From Roseburia porci (GTDB lineage Bacteria > Bacillota > Clostridia > Lachnospirales > Lachnospiraceae): a stretch of DNA of 64,000 bases. The DNA lies in contig NZ_VUNI01000005.1 of NCBI RefSeq assembly GCF_009695765.1, positions 102,497-166,496 on the forward strand. Reading direction: 5' to 3'. This document shows, piece by piece, positions 53,944 to 61,937 of this stretch. A program made the position numbers and the translations under genes. The notes under the pieces are model-generated. The model did no database searches. It saw only the letters and a list, made by a program, of their open reading frames with translations, and was not told where the DNA came from. Within the stretch, counting starts at the first letter, position 1. The number at the start of each line of letters is the position of its first letter.

Positions 53944-54747
53944 TTAGAAGTCTGTAAGATCAGCTTTTCTCTTCTCTAAGAAAGCGCCCATTCCTTCTTT
54001 TTTATCATGAGTATCATTTACAACACCGAAAAGGTTTGCTTCCATCTCAACTGCATTCTTGATATCCATATCATAACCATTGTTGATAGCTGCTTTTGCA
54101 ACAGATACTGCATAGCTTCCTTTGGAAATGATCTTAGCAGCCATAGCTTTTGCTGTTGGCATTAATTCTTCTTTTGCAACAACTTTATTTACTAATCCAA
54201 TACGATAAGCTTCATTTGCATCGATGTTATCACATGTGAAGATCATCTCTTTTGCACGTCCCATACCAACTAAACGAGCAAGTCTCTGTGTACCACCGAA
54301 TCCAGGAATGATTCCAAGACCACACTCAGGCTGTCCGAAAACTGCATTATCAGAAGCGATACGGATATCACAAGCCATAGCGATCTCACATCCACCGCCA
54401 AGTGCGAAGCCGTTAACAGCTGCGATTGTAACCTGACGCATATTCATTAATTTGAAGAATGGAGCAGATGCTTTGATTCCGAATGCTCTTGCTTCCGGAG
54501 CAGTAAAGTTAACCATCTCAGCGATGTCTGCACCAGCAACGAAAGATTTGAATGCATTGTCTTTCTTATCTGGACCACCAGTTAAGATTACAACTTTGAT
54601 GTCATCATTTGCTTCGATCTCGTTTAAGCAAACATTTAACTCATCAAGAGTCTCGCTATTTAATGCATTTAATGCAGCTGGTCTGGAGATTGCAAGTGTA
54701 GCAATTCCGTCAGCAACTTCTACTTTAAGGTTTTTGAATTCACTCAT
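53944..54747 (-). CDS. crt: Enoyl-CoA hydratase/crotonase (3-hydroxybutyryl-CoA dehydratase type)
   Basis: 267 residues, full length. Crotonase fold with the oxyanion-hole segments FVAGADIAEM and NGFALGGGCEIAMACD. The two catalytic Glu residues are in GGCEIA and QPECGLGIIPGFGGTQRL. In clostridia this protein dehydrates 3-hydroxybutyryl-CoA in butyrate synthesis. Here the partner genes (thl, hbd, bcd, etfAB) are not adjacent; the gene has its own promoter and terminator. Ribosome site AGGAGGA. Substrate specificity is inferred from similarity. Confidence 0.93.
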   Translation of the reverse strand: MSEFKNLKVEVADGIATLAISRPAALNALNSETLDELNVCLNEIEANDDIKVVILTGGPDKKDNAFKSFVAGADIAEMVNFTAPEARAFGIKASAPFFKLMNMRQVTIAAVNGFALGGGCEIAMACDIRIASDNAVFGQPECGLGIIPGFGGTQRLARLVGMGRAKEMIFTCDNIDANEAYRIGLVNKVVAKEELMPTAKAMAAKIISKGSYAVSVAKAAINNGYDMDIKNAVEMEANLFGVVNDTHDKKEGMGAFLEKRKADLTDF

Positions 54748-54793
54748 CGTAAAAAATCCTCCTATGTCTTATTAAGTTCTAAATGATAGTTTC

Positions 54794-54822
54794 ATACTAG
54801 CACTTTGATAAAATTTTGTCAA
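54794..54822 (-). promoter_or_regulatory. Promoter of the crotonase gene
   Basis: TTGACA (54822-54817), 17-base spacer, TAGTAT (54799-54794). Confidence 0.8.
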
Positions 54823-54896
54823 TCTCACGCAGAAATATTTTACAGATATTTTATACACTGGTTTTCCAGACTGTTTTTTCCTGTCTTCATGTTATT

Positions 54897-55727
54897 TTAA
54901 GCTTTATATACCCACAGATCACGCATCTGACTCATAATCCGGTCCAGTTCCCATGTCTTCTGGCTGTTTTTGACGCTGTTTGGATCATTCACTTGCACTT
55001 TCCCATCATCTGTAATTCCGGTAAGCACAATAAAGTGTCCGCTTGTTGTAAAATCCCCCGGTCCCATAATGCAAATAATCGGATTTCCAGCAGACAATTC
55101 CTTTTTAATACTGTTCTCATCAAGCGAAATCTCATTTGCATCCAATCCGATCTGTGAAGCAAGTCCAAGCATCATATTCCAGGAAGAGCCGCTGCCATTC
55201 ACATAATATCCATTATTCTGGGCTAATTTTGCCATCTCATAAGGATTGAGGCTTGTATCCCCGGTCAGCCCGGTATATACCATGGACAGCGCCGTTGGTC
55301 CACAGCCTGTAACGGCCATGTAATCATCTCCGTATGTTTCATAGCCCCAACGTTCATCCCATTGCAAAAACAACGGGATTTCCCCATCTTTGACCTCTTT
55401 TGAAACATCAATTGCCTCATGCTTATCTTTATTTTTTTCATAGTCAAGCACAAACTGCCTTGCCTCTTTATTTCGTTCGTACAGATCGATCAGACTCTGT
55501 GGCACACCTTCCTCCTTTAATGTGCGCTCCTGATTCATACCAAGGACAGCTGGAAGTCTCAGATTTCCTGGTAAAAAAATCCTCTGGTTGACCGCGCCCA
55601 GAATCACAAGCAATACGCCAAGAATCAGCAGCCGTTTTTTCAGACGCTGCAGTTTTCGTCTTGCTGCCTTATTTTTCCGCTGTGTATGATGTATGGTATG
55701 ATTTTTATTTTTTATGTTTTCCTGCAT
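54897..55727 (-). CDS. Membrane-anchored C39-like cysteine peptidase
   Basis: 276 residues. A basic cytoplasmic N-terminus (RRKLQRLKKR) is followed by one helix (LLILGVLLVILGAVNQRIFL, about 31-50). A linker precedes the C39_2-type papain-fold domain (about 120-276). The catalytic Cys is in TGCGPTALSMVYTG and the His in TSGHFIVLTG, with Asn/Asp in VNDPNS. Position and fold suggest an extracellular peptidase or cell-wall amidase-like enzyme; the substrate is unknown. It follows the VanRS-like two-component genes by 89 bases. The ribosome site AGAGGTG is buried in a 13-base RNA stem. I use ATG 55727; a GTG at 55733 is also in frame. Confidence 0.87.
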   Translation of the reverse strand: MQENIKNKNHTIHHTQRKNKAARRKLQRLKKRLLILGVLLVILGAVNQRIFLPGNLRLPAVLGMNQERTLKEEGVPQSLIDLYERNKEARQFVLDYEKNKDKHEAIDVSKEVKDGEIPLFLQWDERWGYETYGDDYMAVTGCGPTALSMVYTGLTGDTSLNPYEMAKLAQNNGYYVNGSGSSWNMMLGLASQIGLDANEISLDENSIKKELSAGNPIICIMGPGDFTTSGHFIVLTGITDDGKVQVNDPNSVKNSQKTWELDRIMSQMRDLWVYKA

Positions 55728-55785
55728 AAACACACCTCTTTCCGTTTGATGCTTTCATTTAAGCATATCCGTAAGAGGTGTGTTT
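55728..55785 (-). promoter_or_regulatory. RNA stem hiding the ribosome site of the C39 peptidase gene
   Basis: On the minus-strand RNA, 55785-55773 pairs perfectly over 13 bases with 55740-55728, which holds AGAGGTG. Inside is a second stem, ATGCTT / AAGCAT (55766-55761 with 55754-55749). Without a T-run it does not look like a terminator. Confidence 0.6.
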
Positions 55786-55816
55786 TAATAAATTCTGTGC
55801 AATTTCTTACAATTTT

Positions 55817-56902
55817 CTAAAGATTCAGCGGCAATGTAATCCGGAAACTGATCTGCTCATTCTCGCTCTCACAGCGGATTGTTCCGCCATGCAGCGAAAT
55901 AATCTCCTTCGTCACTGCAAGTCCAAGTCCGGAGCCGCCGGTATCCGAATTTCTGGAACTGTCCATTCTAAAAAACTGATCAAAAATGTGTGCAATCATT
56001 TCTTTTGGTATCGTTTTTCCATGGTTTGTTGTGATAAGTTCGATTCTGTCCGTCTCACATCGATGAAGACAAATTACAATTGCGGTATCTGGATAACTGT
56101 AATTCACAATATTTTTAAACAGATTGTCAAATACACGCTCCATTTTATCCACATCGCATAAATATTCAATCCCATCTTCTATCTCTAACGTTGTATTAAG
56201 ATTTTTTTCACGAAAGATCGGCTCAAACTCAGTCACCATCTGTTTTAACATGACCGAAAGATTCACAGATGACTTCTCCAGTATCATCTGTGTGAAATTA
56301 AATCTGGTAATGTCAAAAAACTCATTGATCAGTTCCTCCAGCCGCTGCGCCTTTTTCAATGCGATCCCGATATATTTTCCTCTGGCATTCTCTGGTATAT
56401 CAGGTTCCTCACTTACCAGGGTCAGATATCCAATCACCGAAGTTAAAGGTGTCTTCAGGTCATGTGCCATATACATGATCATATCGTTTTTTCTCTGGTT
56501 CGCTTCTCTTGCCGACTGGATATTTGCAGCATTCTGAATTCTTACCTGATTCATCAGCTGCTCTATATGAGCCAGTTCTGTCGGCAGTACGATCGGATCT
56601 TTCTTCTCAGAATCTATTTCTACAATTGCGTCACCAATCTCGCTGACTCCAAATGCGATCTTTTTGAGCATTCTCACTGCAAAAAACACAGAGCATACGA
56701 GCATCAGGAAAAATATGACTACGAATGTATGATCGTCGATCCAGTTCAAATCACAATACCAGGCATCATCTGGATACCATATTCTTCTCTTGCACACAAT
56801 ATATCCGATCAGATAAACAATCACGATTATACCCAGGCTGATCGCCATCTGAAAAAAGTATTTTAACAGCCATCTGTGATATAGATTTGTCTTCGCTTTC
56901 AT
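55817..56902 (-). CDS. VanS-like sensor histidine kinase
   Basis: 361 residues. Two membrane helices (about 16-37 and 58-78) flank a short extracellular loop of about 20 residues. A HAMP-like linker, the DHp domain with phospho-His at about 147 in YMAHDLKTPLTSVIGYL, and a GHKL ATPase (NLFKNIVNYSYPDT, SGLGLAVTKEIISLHGG) follow. Similar to VanS kinases of glycopeptide-resistance clusters, but no van ligase, VanX or VanH gene is near. The small sensor loop suggests sensing in or at the membrane. It follows the regulator gene by three bases. Confidence 0.93.
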   Translation of the reverse strand: MKAKTNLYHRWLLKYFFQMAISLGIIVIVYLIGYIVCKRRIWYPDDAWYCDLNWIDDHTFVVIFFLMLVCSVFFAVRMLKKIAFGVSEIGDAIVEIDSEKKDPIVLPTELAHIEQLMNQVRIQNAANIQSAREANQRKNDMIMYMAHDLKTPLTSVIGYLTLVSEEPDIPENARGKYIGIALKKAQRLEELINEFFDITRFNFTQMILEKSSVNLSVMLKQMVTEFEPIFREKNLNTTLEIEDGIEYLCDVDKMERVFDNLFKNIVNYSYPDTAIVICLHRCETDRIELITTNHGKTIPKEMIAHIFDQFFRMDSSRNSDTGGSGLGLAVTKEIISLHGGTIRCESENEQISFRITLPLNL

Positions 56903-56905
56903 ATG

Positions 56906-57607
56906 TTATTCCTCCAGTGTATATCCGACACCCCATACGGTTTTTACGAATTTCGGTTTTCTTGTGTTTTCATGCATCTTTTCACGAATCCTGCATACAT
57001 GAACAAACACCGTATTGTTATTCTCCAGATATTTTTCCTTCCAGACATTCTCAAACAATTCCTCAGATGTCACAACCTGATTCAGATGACGGCACAGGTA
57101 TAAAAGGATCTCAAATTCTGTCGGCGTCAGATCCAGCTTTTCCCCATACAAAAATGCCTGATGACGGTTCTCATTTACTTGGAGTCCCCGGATTTCATAA
57201 CAGGTTTCTTCCACTTTATCACTGACACCTTTATTGTAAAATTCAGCCCTTCTGAGCTGTCCTTTTATTCTTGCCAACAGCTCTAACGGCTGAAAAGGTT
57301 TCGTTATATAATCATCCGCTCCAAGCATAATTCCATTGATCTTGTCGGTCTCCTCAATCTTCGCCGTCAGCATAATAACTGGAAAATAATGTTTTTCACG
57401 GATCTTTCTGCAGATTGTAAATCCGTCAATATCCGGAAGCATCACGTCAAGAATTGCGAGATCGATCTGCTCTTTTTCCATGCAGTCCAATGCATCTTTT
57501 CCACAGTAAAATTTATATACGATATAACCTTCACTCTTCAGATAGACTTCCAGAAGATCTGTAATCTCTTTCTCGTCATCTACAATAAGAATTCTTTTTC
57601 TCTCCAA
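56906..57607 (-). CDS. VanR-like response regulator (OmpR family)
   Basis: 233 residues. The receiver domain has acidic pair DD at 10-11, phospho-Asp at about 54 (LAILDVMLPDIDGF) and Lys in GADDYITKPFQPLEL. The winged-helix DNA-binding domain starts near 135 (LDLTPTEFEILLYLCRHLNQ, HVCRIREKM). The start is a TTG at 57607: an in-frame stop precedes it, AAGGAG is 11 bases upstream and no ATG is available in the first part. It forms an operon with the kinase and probably the C39 peptidase. Confidence 0.94.
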   Translation of the reverse strand: MERKRILIVDDEKEITDLLEVYLKSEGYIVYKFYCGKDALDCMEKEQIDLAILDVMLPDIDGFTICRKIREKHYFPVIMLTAKIEETDKINGIMLGADDYITKPFQPLELLARIKGQLRRAEFYNKGVSDKVEETCYEIRGLQVNENRHQAFLYGEKLDLTPTEFEILLYLCRHLNQVVTSEELFENVWKEKYLENNNTVFVHVCRIREKMHENTRKPKFVKTVWGVGYTLEE

Positions 57608-57644
57608 CTCTGACTATTCTCCTTGATTCTGGCTGATGTTTATG

Positions 57645-57795
57645 TACTGAACTGCTCCGGCGTTATCTCTTTTGCCTAACCGCTACGGCAAAAGTCCGAA
57701 AAAACCTCCGGTTTTCCGGACTCGCGGGCGCGTTCTCATACAGTCCAGGAAACTATACCATACAAGTATTCATAGTTTCCTAGACTGTATGCTCA
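57645..57795. repeat. Triple-hairpin intergenic block
   Basis: Three hairpins in a row: TTTTGCC / GGCAAAA (57670-57693), AGTCCG-A-AAAAACC / GGTTTT-C-CGGACT (57693-57722), and a long one with 20-base arms (57737-57756 with 57772-57791, two mismatches) and a 15-base loop. It lies between the divergent response regulator and MATE genes. It is GC-rich at its centre, unlike the flanks. I found no second copy in this window. No reading frame fits. Confidence 0.65.
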
Positions 57796-57966
57796 CTTTT
57801 GCCTTCGCGTACATTATATCATATCCCTTGTGTCCTCTTTCTTAAGAGATTCTTACGATTCTGCAGCCTGCCACCTGTTCAGAGAAAAAATTTCAGAATC
57901 CAATCAAATCTGTGCTACAATATGGTTAATGATTTTCATGCTTATACTTACAAACGAGGTTTAAAA

Positions 57967-59277
57967 ATGTTAAAACAATTTATCAAATATGTTTCCCAAA
58001 ATATGCTCGGCATGCTTGGTATGTCCTGCTATATTCTCGCAGATACTTATTTTATTTCAAAAGCGGTCGGTTCTGATGGAATCACGGCTCTTAATCTGGT
58101 TCTTCCCGTCTATAATCTGATCTTTGCGATCGGTGCCATGATCGGTGTCGGATCTGCCATCCGTTTTGTTGTTGAACGAAACCAGAAAAAAAAGGACGCA
58201 GAAAGCTATTTTTTCCATGCCCTTCTCTGTTCAACACTGATCAGTATTATTTTTATCGCTGTCGGTCTTTTCTGGCCGGATCGGCTGATTGCCCTTCTTG
58301 GCGGTAATCCTCAGATCATTGCTGTCGGGAAATCCTATACACGCATTTTTATGCTGTTTACTCCATTTTTTATGTGGAATTATATCTGTAATGCCTTTGT
58401 TAGAAATGATGGCAGTCCATCCATTGCAATGTCTGCGACACTGTTCAGCAGTCTGTTTAACATTGTCTTTGACTATATCCTGATGTTTCCACTCGGTCTG
58501 TCAATGGCTGGTGCTGCACTTGCCACCGCATTTTCCCCGCTTATTGGAATTCTGATCTGCTGTATCCATTTCAGATCATCCAGATGCACGATCCACCTTC
58601 GACCTGCCGTTCCCTCTCTCCGGAGACTGATTCACTCCTGCCAGGTTGGAGTATCTGCCTTTGTCGGTGAATTTTCATCCGGAGTCATTACAGCTTCCTT
58701 TAATATGATCATTCTTTCTCTTGCCAGCAATATTGGTGTCGCTGCTTATGGAGTTGTTGCAAATACCTCACTGGTTGCAATCTCTTTATTTAATGGTATC
58801 GCCCAGGGATCTCAGCCTTTAGTCAGCCAGTATTATGGAAAAGGCGAGAAAAAACAGGTATGTTCCGTTCTTAAAATGGCTCTTGTAACAGCTCTTGGCC
58901 TTGCACTGATCCTGCTTCTTGTTGTTCAGACCTGCGCACCGGCAATTGCATCTGTCTTCAACAAAGAACATGACCCACAGCTTGCCACATATGCGGAAAA
59001 TGGACTGCGTATTTATTTTGTCGGATTTCTTTTCGCAGGCATCAACATTGTGGGAACCGCTGCTTTGAGTGCTGTAGAATCCGTAAAAGCTGCTTTTGCT
59101 GCTTCTATCATGAGAGGCTTTGCTGCGATACTCCTCTTTGCTTTTCTGCTTTCTGCACTCTATGGTATGACCGGTGTCTGGCTGGCTTTTCCTGCTGCAG
59201 AATTTGTAACCATATTCATTACACTATGCGGACTGAGAAAATACACGAAAAGTACTCCTTCTGTTACAAAAGAGTAA
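57967..59277 (+). CDS. MATE family efflux transporter
   Basis: 436 residues with about twelve membrane helices in two MatE halves. Segments such as ILADTYFISKAVGSDGITAL, NAFVRNDGSPSIAMSATLFS and IAQGSQPLVSQYYGKGEKKQ are typical of clostridial MATE exporters, which use Na+ or H+ gradients to expel cationic compounds. Start ATG 57967 follows GAGGTTTAAAA. The open frame upstream to 57799 is not supported by a ribosome site. Single gene with its own terminator. Confidence 0.92.
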   Translation: MLKQFIKYVSQNMLGMLGMSCYILADTYFISKAVGSDGITALNLVLPVYNLIFAIGAMIGVGSAIRFVVERNQKKKDAESYFFHALLCSTLISIIFIAVGLFWPDRLIALLGGNPQIIAVGKSYTRIFMLFTPFFMWNYICNAFVRNDGSPSIAMSATLFSSLFNIVFDYILMFPLGLSMAGAALATAFSPLIGILICCIHFRSSRCTIHLRPAVPSLRRLIHSCQVGVSAFVGEFSSGVITASFNMIILSLASNIGVAAYGVVANTSLVAISLFNGIAQGSQPLVSQYYGKGEKKQVCSVLKMALVTALGLALILLLVVQTCAPAIASVFNKEHDPQLATYAENGLRIYFVGFLFAGINIVGTAALSAVESVKAAFAASIMRGFAAILLFAFLLSALYGMTGVWLAFPAAEFVTIFITLCGLRKYTKSTPSVTKE

Positions 59278-59278
59278 A

Positions 59279-59324
59279 AAAAATCCGCTGTCCATAGGCT
59301 TACTGCCAGGACAGCGGATTTTCT
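59279..59324. terminator. Bidirectional terminator after the MATE gene
   Basis: AAAATCCGCTGTCC / GGACAGCGGATTTT, 14-base perfect arms. It also fits the end of the small gene on the minus strand. Confidence 0.9.
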
Positions 59325-59339
59325 TATCCGATATTCTCT

Positions 59340-59525
59340 TTATTTGTCGTCCTCTGCGATCGACTGTAATGCTTTCAGCAGATCATCGCTGTCGATCTCA
59401 CTGATGGCGTTTAAGGCTTTTTCCAAAGTCACATTCTTTGCTTCTCCTTCATGTTCTGCGCATCCTGCGCCACATGTCATGCAATTGTGTGTACATTCTT
59501 CCTGTAATTTGTCCATATCACTCAT
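59340..59525 (-). CDS. Cysteine-rich small protein (61 residues)
   Basis: Starts MSDMDKLQEE, then carries a cluster CTHNCMTCGAGC (C-x3-C-x2-C-x3-C), and an acidic helical tail (ALNAISEIDSDDLLKALQS). The cysteine cluster resembles the N-terminal extension of clostridial Mrp/NBP35-type ATPases, but no ATPase domain follows. Metal or Fe-S binding is inferred. I choose ATG 59525, with GGAG nine bases upstream; ATG 59546 adds MELECEN with a further Cys. Confidence 0.7.
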   Translation of the reverse strand: MSDMDKLQEECTHNCMTCGAGCAEHEGEAKNVTLEKALNAISEIDSDDLLKALQSIAEDDK

Positions 59526-59656
59526 ATTCTCACACTCCAATTCCATATTCTTCAGACCATTCTATGGTTTCTGAATGAAATTATTTTGTATACAAGAATA
59601 TTATAAACACTGAAAACAAATTTTTCCAGTTCTTTTTCCCGGCTTTTTCAAAGCTG

Positions 59657-60001
59657 CTATGAAAAAGAAATACAGGTTGCCCCATACGTAAACATCAGGT
59701 CAATACCAGCCATTATCATGGCAAATATGACGAGGATCATCAGTAATACAATTGCTCCCTTGTCATATACAAATTTCTGATCCGGCTTTGCATTCGCAAC
59801 CAGCACTTCCACACCAAGTGCGATCAGAATACATGGCCAGAGACGGAAAATAATCCGGTAATTCAATGCTGGAAATACCATGTGCACCAGAAAAAGAATT
59901 CCAAATAAAATCAGTGTAATTCCACAGGTGATCGTTCCGGTACGATGTACCGTTTCATAATTATTCGTTTCTTTCTGTTCCATTGTTTTCTTCGCTTCCA
60001 T
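59657..60001 (-). CDS. Small LiaF-like/DUF5668 membrane protein
   Basis: About 114 residues from MEAKKTMEQKE, or 108 from the next Met. Helix pairs TGTITCGITLILFGILFLVH and IIFRLWPCILIALGVEVLVA resemble the membrane segment of LiaF/DUF5668 proteins; a last helix (IVLLMILVIFAMIMAGIDLM) is C-terminal. It overlaps the end of the upstream gene by some 41 bases. It is the fourth gene of an ECF sigma operon. LiaF-type proteins sense or modulate envelope stress; that function here is inference. Confidence 0.8.
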   Translation of the reverse strand: MEAKKTMEQKETNNYETVHRTGTITCGITLILFGILFLVHMVFPALNYRIIFRLWPCILIALGVEVLVANAKPDQKFVYDKGAIVLLMILVIFAMIMAGIDLMFTYGATCISFS

Positions 60002-60560
60002 CCTGCATAACACCTCCATCCTGCTTCCTGTCTTCTGCATCGTCTCCGTATAATTCCTTCTTCTTTCCGTCAAGCATTACCTTACCGATTGCAATAATTC
60101 CGATTCCGACAATGACCTGTGGCAGATAATAAGCTGCGCGGCGATAAATTGCTTTTACAATCTCCGGGAGAACAAACTCAACTGCTGAGTAAAGTCCGCG
60201 GAATACAAGAACAATTCCAAGAACCACAAGTACAATCGCGATAATCTTACGATAGCGTTTTGCAATTTTTTCACTTGAAGCTGTCAGGCTGTCAACGTCA
60301 AACAGGTATCGATCTTCGGTCACCCGAAACAGTTCATCATCCATATGGTACATATTTCTTGCATGAAAAAAGCTGTAAAACCATGCGATCATCGCCAGAA
60401 ACATCAATGGTCCAAGGTTTAATACAATCGATGCCAGTATAATCCCCCAGAACACTGCCATAAGGCTTAAGCCCATCTTCATAAATCCCATATACATTTC
60501 AGAACATCCCGGTATCCAGGACAGGATAAAATTCCAAAAACCACTTTTTTTATTTTTCAT
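59961..60560 (-). CDS. Membrane protein of the ECF operon
   Basis: 199 residues with four membrane helices (for example MKMGLSLMAVFWGIILASIV, MFLAMIAWFYSFFHARNMYH, IIAIVLVVLGIVLVFRGLYS, YLPQVIVGIGIIAIGKVMLD). The N-terminus FILSWIPGCSEMYMGFMKMG has the look of a TM2-like GxGxxYxG segment. The tail is acidic. I do not know a function. It lies 24 bases downstream of the anti-sigma gene, with ribosome site GAAGGAAGAG, and overlaps the next gene. Confidence 0.82.
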   Translation of the reverse strand: MKNKKSGFWNFILSWIPGCSEMYMGFMKMGLSLMAVFWGIILASIVLNLGPLMFLAMIAWFYSFFHARNMYHMDDELFRVTEDRYLFDVDSLTASSEKIAKRYRKIIAIVLVVLGIVLVFRGLYSAVEFVLPEIVKAIYRRAAYYLPQVIVGIGIIAIGKVMLDGKKKELYGDDAEDRKQDGGVMQDGSEENNGTERNE

Positions 60561-60584
60561 TTTCTCTTCCTTCTTTCTTTTTAT

Positions 60585-61013
60585 TTAATCAGTACTTTTA
60601 TTAAAATCCGGTGCGATAAGTCCATTGGAAAGTTCAAACAGATGACTGCACCATGCATTCGTTTTCTCATTGATTGTTCCTGTAATGCTTGTTTTCTCTT
60701 CGTTCACAGAACTGCTCTGTTTTGAATTTGAAGTTCCTGCCGGAATAATAAAAAGCGCAAAGATTGCTGCCGCTGCAATTCCGGCAACTTTGATGCGATA
60801 ACGCATGTATGCTTTTTTCTTTTCTTTTTCTGTCATCATTTTGCCACTTCTTTGTGGCATTTCGATCACTTTTTCCTTTTGCTCTTCCATGCGGATTTTA
60901 TCCAGTATTTCGCTTTTCAGATAAACAGGTGCTTTTAACATTTCTCCATGTTCTGTCTCTGCGATCAGCTGTTTGAGTTCTTCCTCTGATAAATAGTCCT
61001 GCTCCCTATGCAT
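60585..61013 (-). CDS. Anti-sigma factor of the ECF operon
   Basis: 142 residues. A cytoplasmic N-terminal part (about 1-85) starts MHREQDYLSEEELKQLIAE. One membrane helix follows (VAGIAAAAIFALFIIPAG, about 90-108), and a short extracellular tail of about 35 residues. It has no zinc-type HxxxCxxC motif. It overlaps the sigma gene by eight bases with AAAGGAG as ribosome site. Position and topology identify it as the membrane-bound inhibitor of the sigma factor just upstream. Confidence 0.85.
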   Translation of the reverse strand: MHREQDYLSEEELKQLIAETEHGEMLKAPVYLKSEILDKIRMEEQKEKVIEMPQRSGKMMTEKEKKKAYMRYRIKVAGIAAAAIFALFIIPAGTSNSKQSSSVNEEKTSITGTINEKTNAWCSHLFELSNGLIAPDFNKSTD

Positions 61014-61572
61014 CCTCACGCATCTCCTTTCCCACTTTCTGAAACCGGTTTCGATATGTATGATGCTGGCTGCCATAAAGCTTTCGCAGCATATCTCTTG
61101 CCCGGTAGATCTGTGTCTGTATCGTTTTTATATTTTTCTGTTGTTTTTGTGCAATCTCTTCCGCTGTTTTCTCATGATAGAAATAAAGCTCTGCGATCTC
61201 ATCATATGGAGGCTTTAACTTTTTACAGTTCACCAGAAGTTCCTCCGACACCGCGGCTTCCATCGTATCATGCTCTGGCCTTCCAATCCCGGATTGATAC
61301 TGTTCCATCTGCTCATCCTCGGTCGGTATCTGTCTCGATGACGCCTTTCTCAGATAATCAATCGATTTATTGGATGCAATTCTGCACAGCCATCCCTTTT
61401 CATTTGTCCCATCAAATTCGTCCAGATGTTCATAGGCAGACAGAAACGTTTCCTGCGTCAGATCCTGTGCCGCGAAATAGTCCTGGGTCATCTTATAACA
61501 GACGGACAATACCAGATTCTGGTACTGATCGATCATTTTTTCTAATTGTGCATACGCCGGCGTTTCTTCCAC
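61006..61572 (-). CDS. ECF-type RNA polymerase sigma factor
   Basis: 188 residues. Region 2 is DYFAAQDLTQETFLSAYEHL with GWLCRIASNKSIDYLRKASS. Region 4 is PPYDEIAELYFYHEKTAEEI, then KNIKTIQTQIYRARDMLRKL. The start is GTG 61572, directly after AGAGGAG with almost no spacing, so the start is uncertain; the next Met is at residue 13 and lacks a ribosome site. Upstream TGAAGA, 17 bases and CGTTA on the minus strand (near 61640-61615) resembles an ECF promoter and would allow autoregulation. Confidence 0.93.
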   Translation of the reverse strand: MEETPAYAQLEKMIDQYQNLVLSVCYKMTQDYFAAQDLTQETFLSAYEHLDEFDGTNEKGWLCRIASNKSIDYLRKASSRQIPTEDEQMEQYQSGIGRPEHDTMEAAVSEELLVNCKKLKPPYDEIAELYFYHEKTAEEIAQKQQKNIKTIQTQIYRARDMLRKLYGSQHHTYRNRFQKVGKEMREDA

Positions 61573-61664
61573 CTCCTCTGTGGTTTTCTTCCCTTTTCAT
61601 GAACCACTCAATAACTATAACGCATCTTTCCATGGAAAATCTTCAACTTTTTCAAAATAATTTA

Positions 61665-61695
61665 AAAAAGTGTGCGCCTGCCGCACACTTTAACG
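61665..61695. terminator. Hairpin between the ECF operon and the MITE
   Basis: AAAGTGTGC / GCACACTTT stem with a short loop. T-runs are possible on the minus strand (TTTTTT). It may shield the ECF promoter from read-through. Confidence 0.6.
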
Positions 61696-61709
61696 CAGCA
61701 CGGTATTTC

Positions 61710-61870
61710 CTATAGAGATTAGGGTGTCAAAAGGTAGCCTTTATTTTTTGAATTAACAAATTGCACAAAGCAATGCCTATTATGTTCCATTGTCCGAAAA
61801 TCAGACACTGTTTTGTGCAATTTGCCAGCCACTAAGTTAAAAGTCACCTTTTAACACCCTAACTCTATAG
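61710..61870. mobile_element. MITE-like palindromic element, short copy
   Basis: About 161 bases flanked by CTATAG on each side. Terminal arms GATTAGGGTGTCAAAAGGT and its near complement, inner arms CAAATTGCACAAA / TTTGTGCAATTTG. It lies in the opposite orientation to the long copy at 23960-24286: the block TTCCATTGTCCGAAAAT here is the reverse complement of that in the long copy. It lacks the two central hairpins. No coding capacity. Confidence 0.8.
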
Positions 61871-61903
61871 AAAAAACCTGACAGGGATTCCCTGCCAGGT
61901 CTT
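61871..61903 (-). terminator. Terminator of serS
   Basis: AGACCTGGCAGGG with CCCTGTCAGGTTTTTT on the minus strand, directly beside the MITE. Confidence 0.88.
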
Positions 61904-61937
61904 TGAAATTTTCTCATATAAAATAATTTTGCAACGA

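Noticed and set aside
54897..57607. Glycopeptide resistance cluster
   Set aside because: Only VanRS-like regulators are present; no D-Ala-D-Lac or D-Ala-D-Ser ligase, VanX, VanH or VanT gene is in the region.
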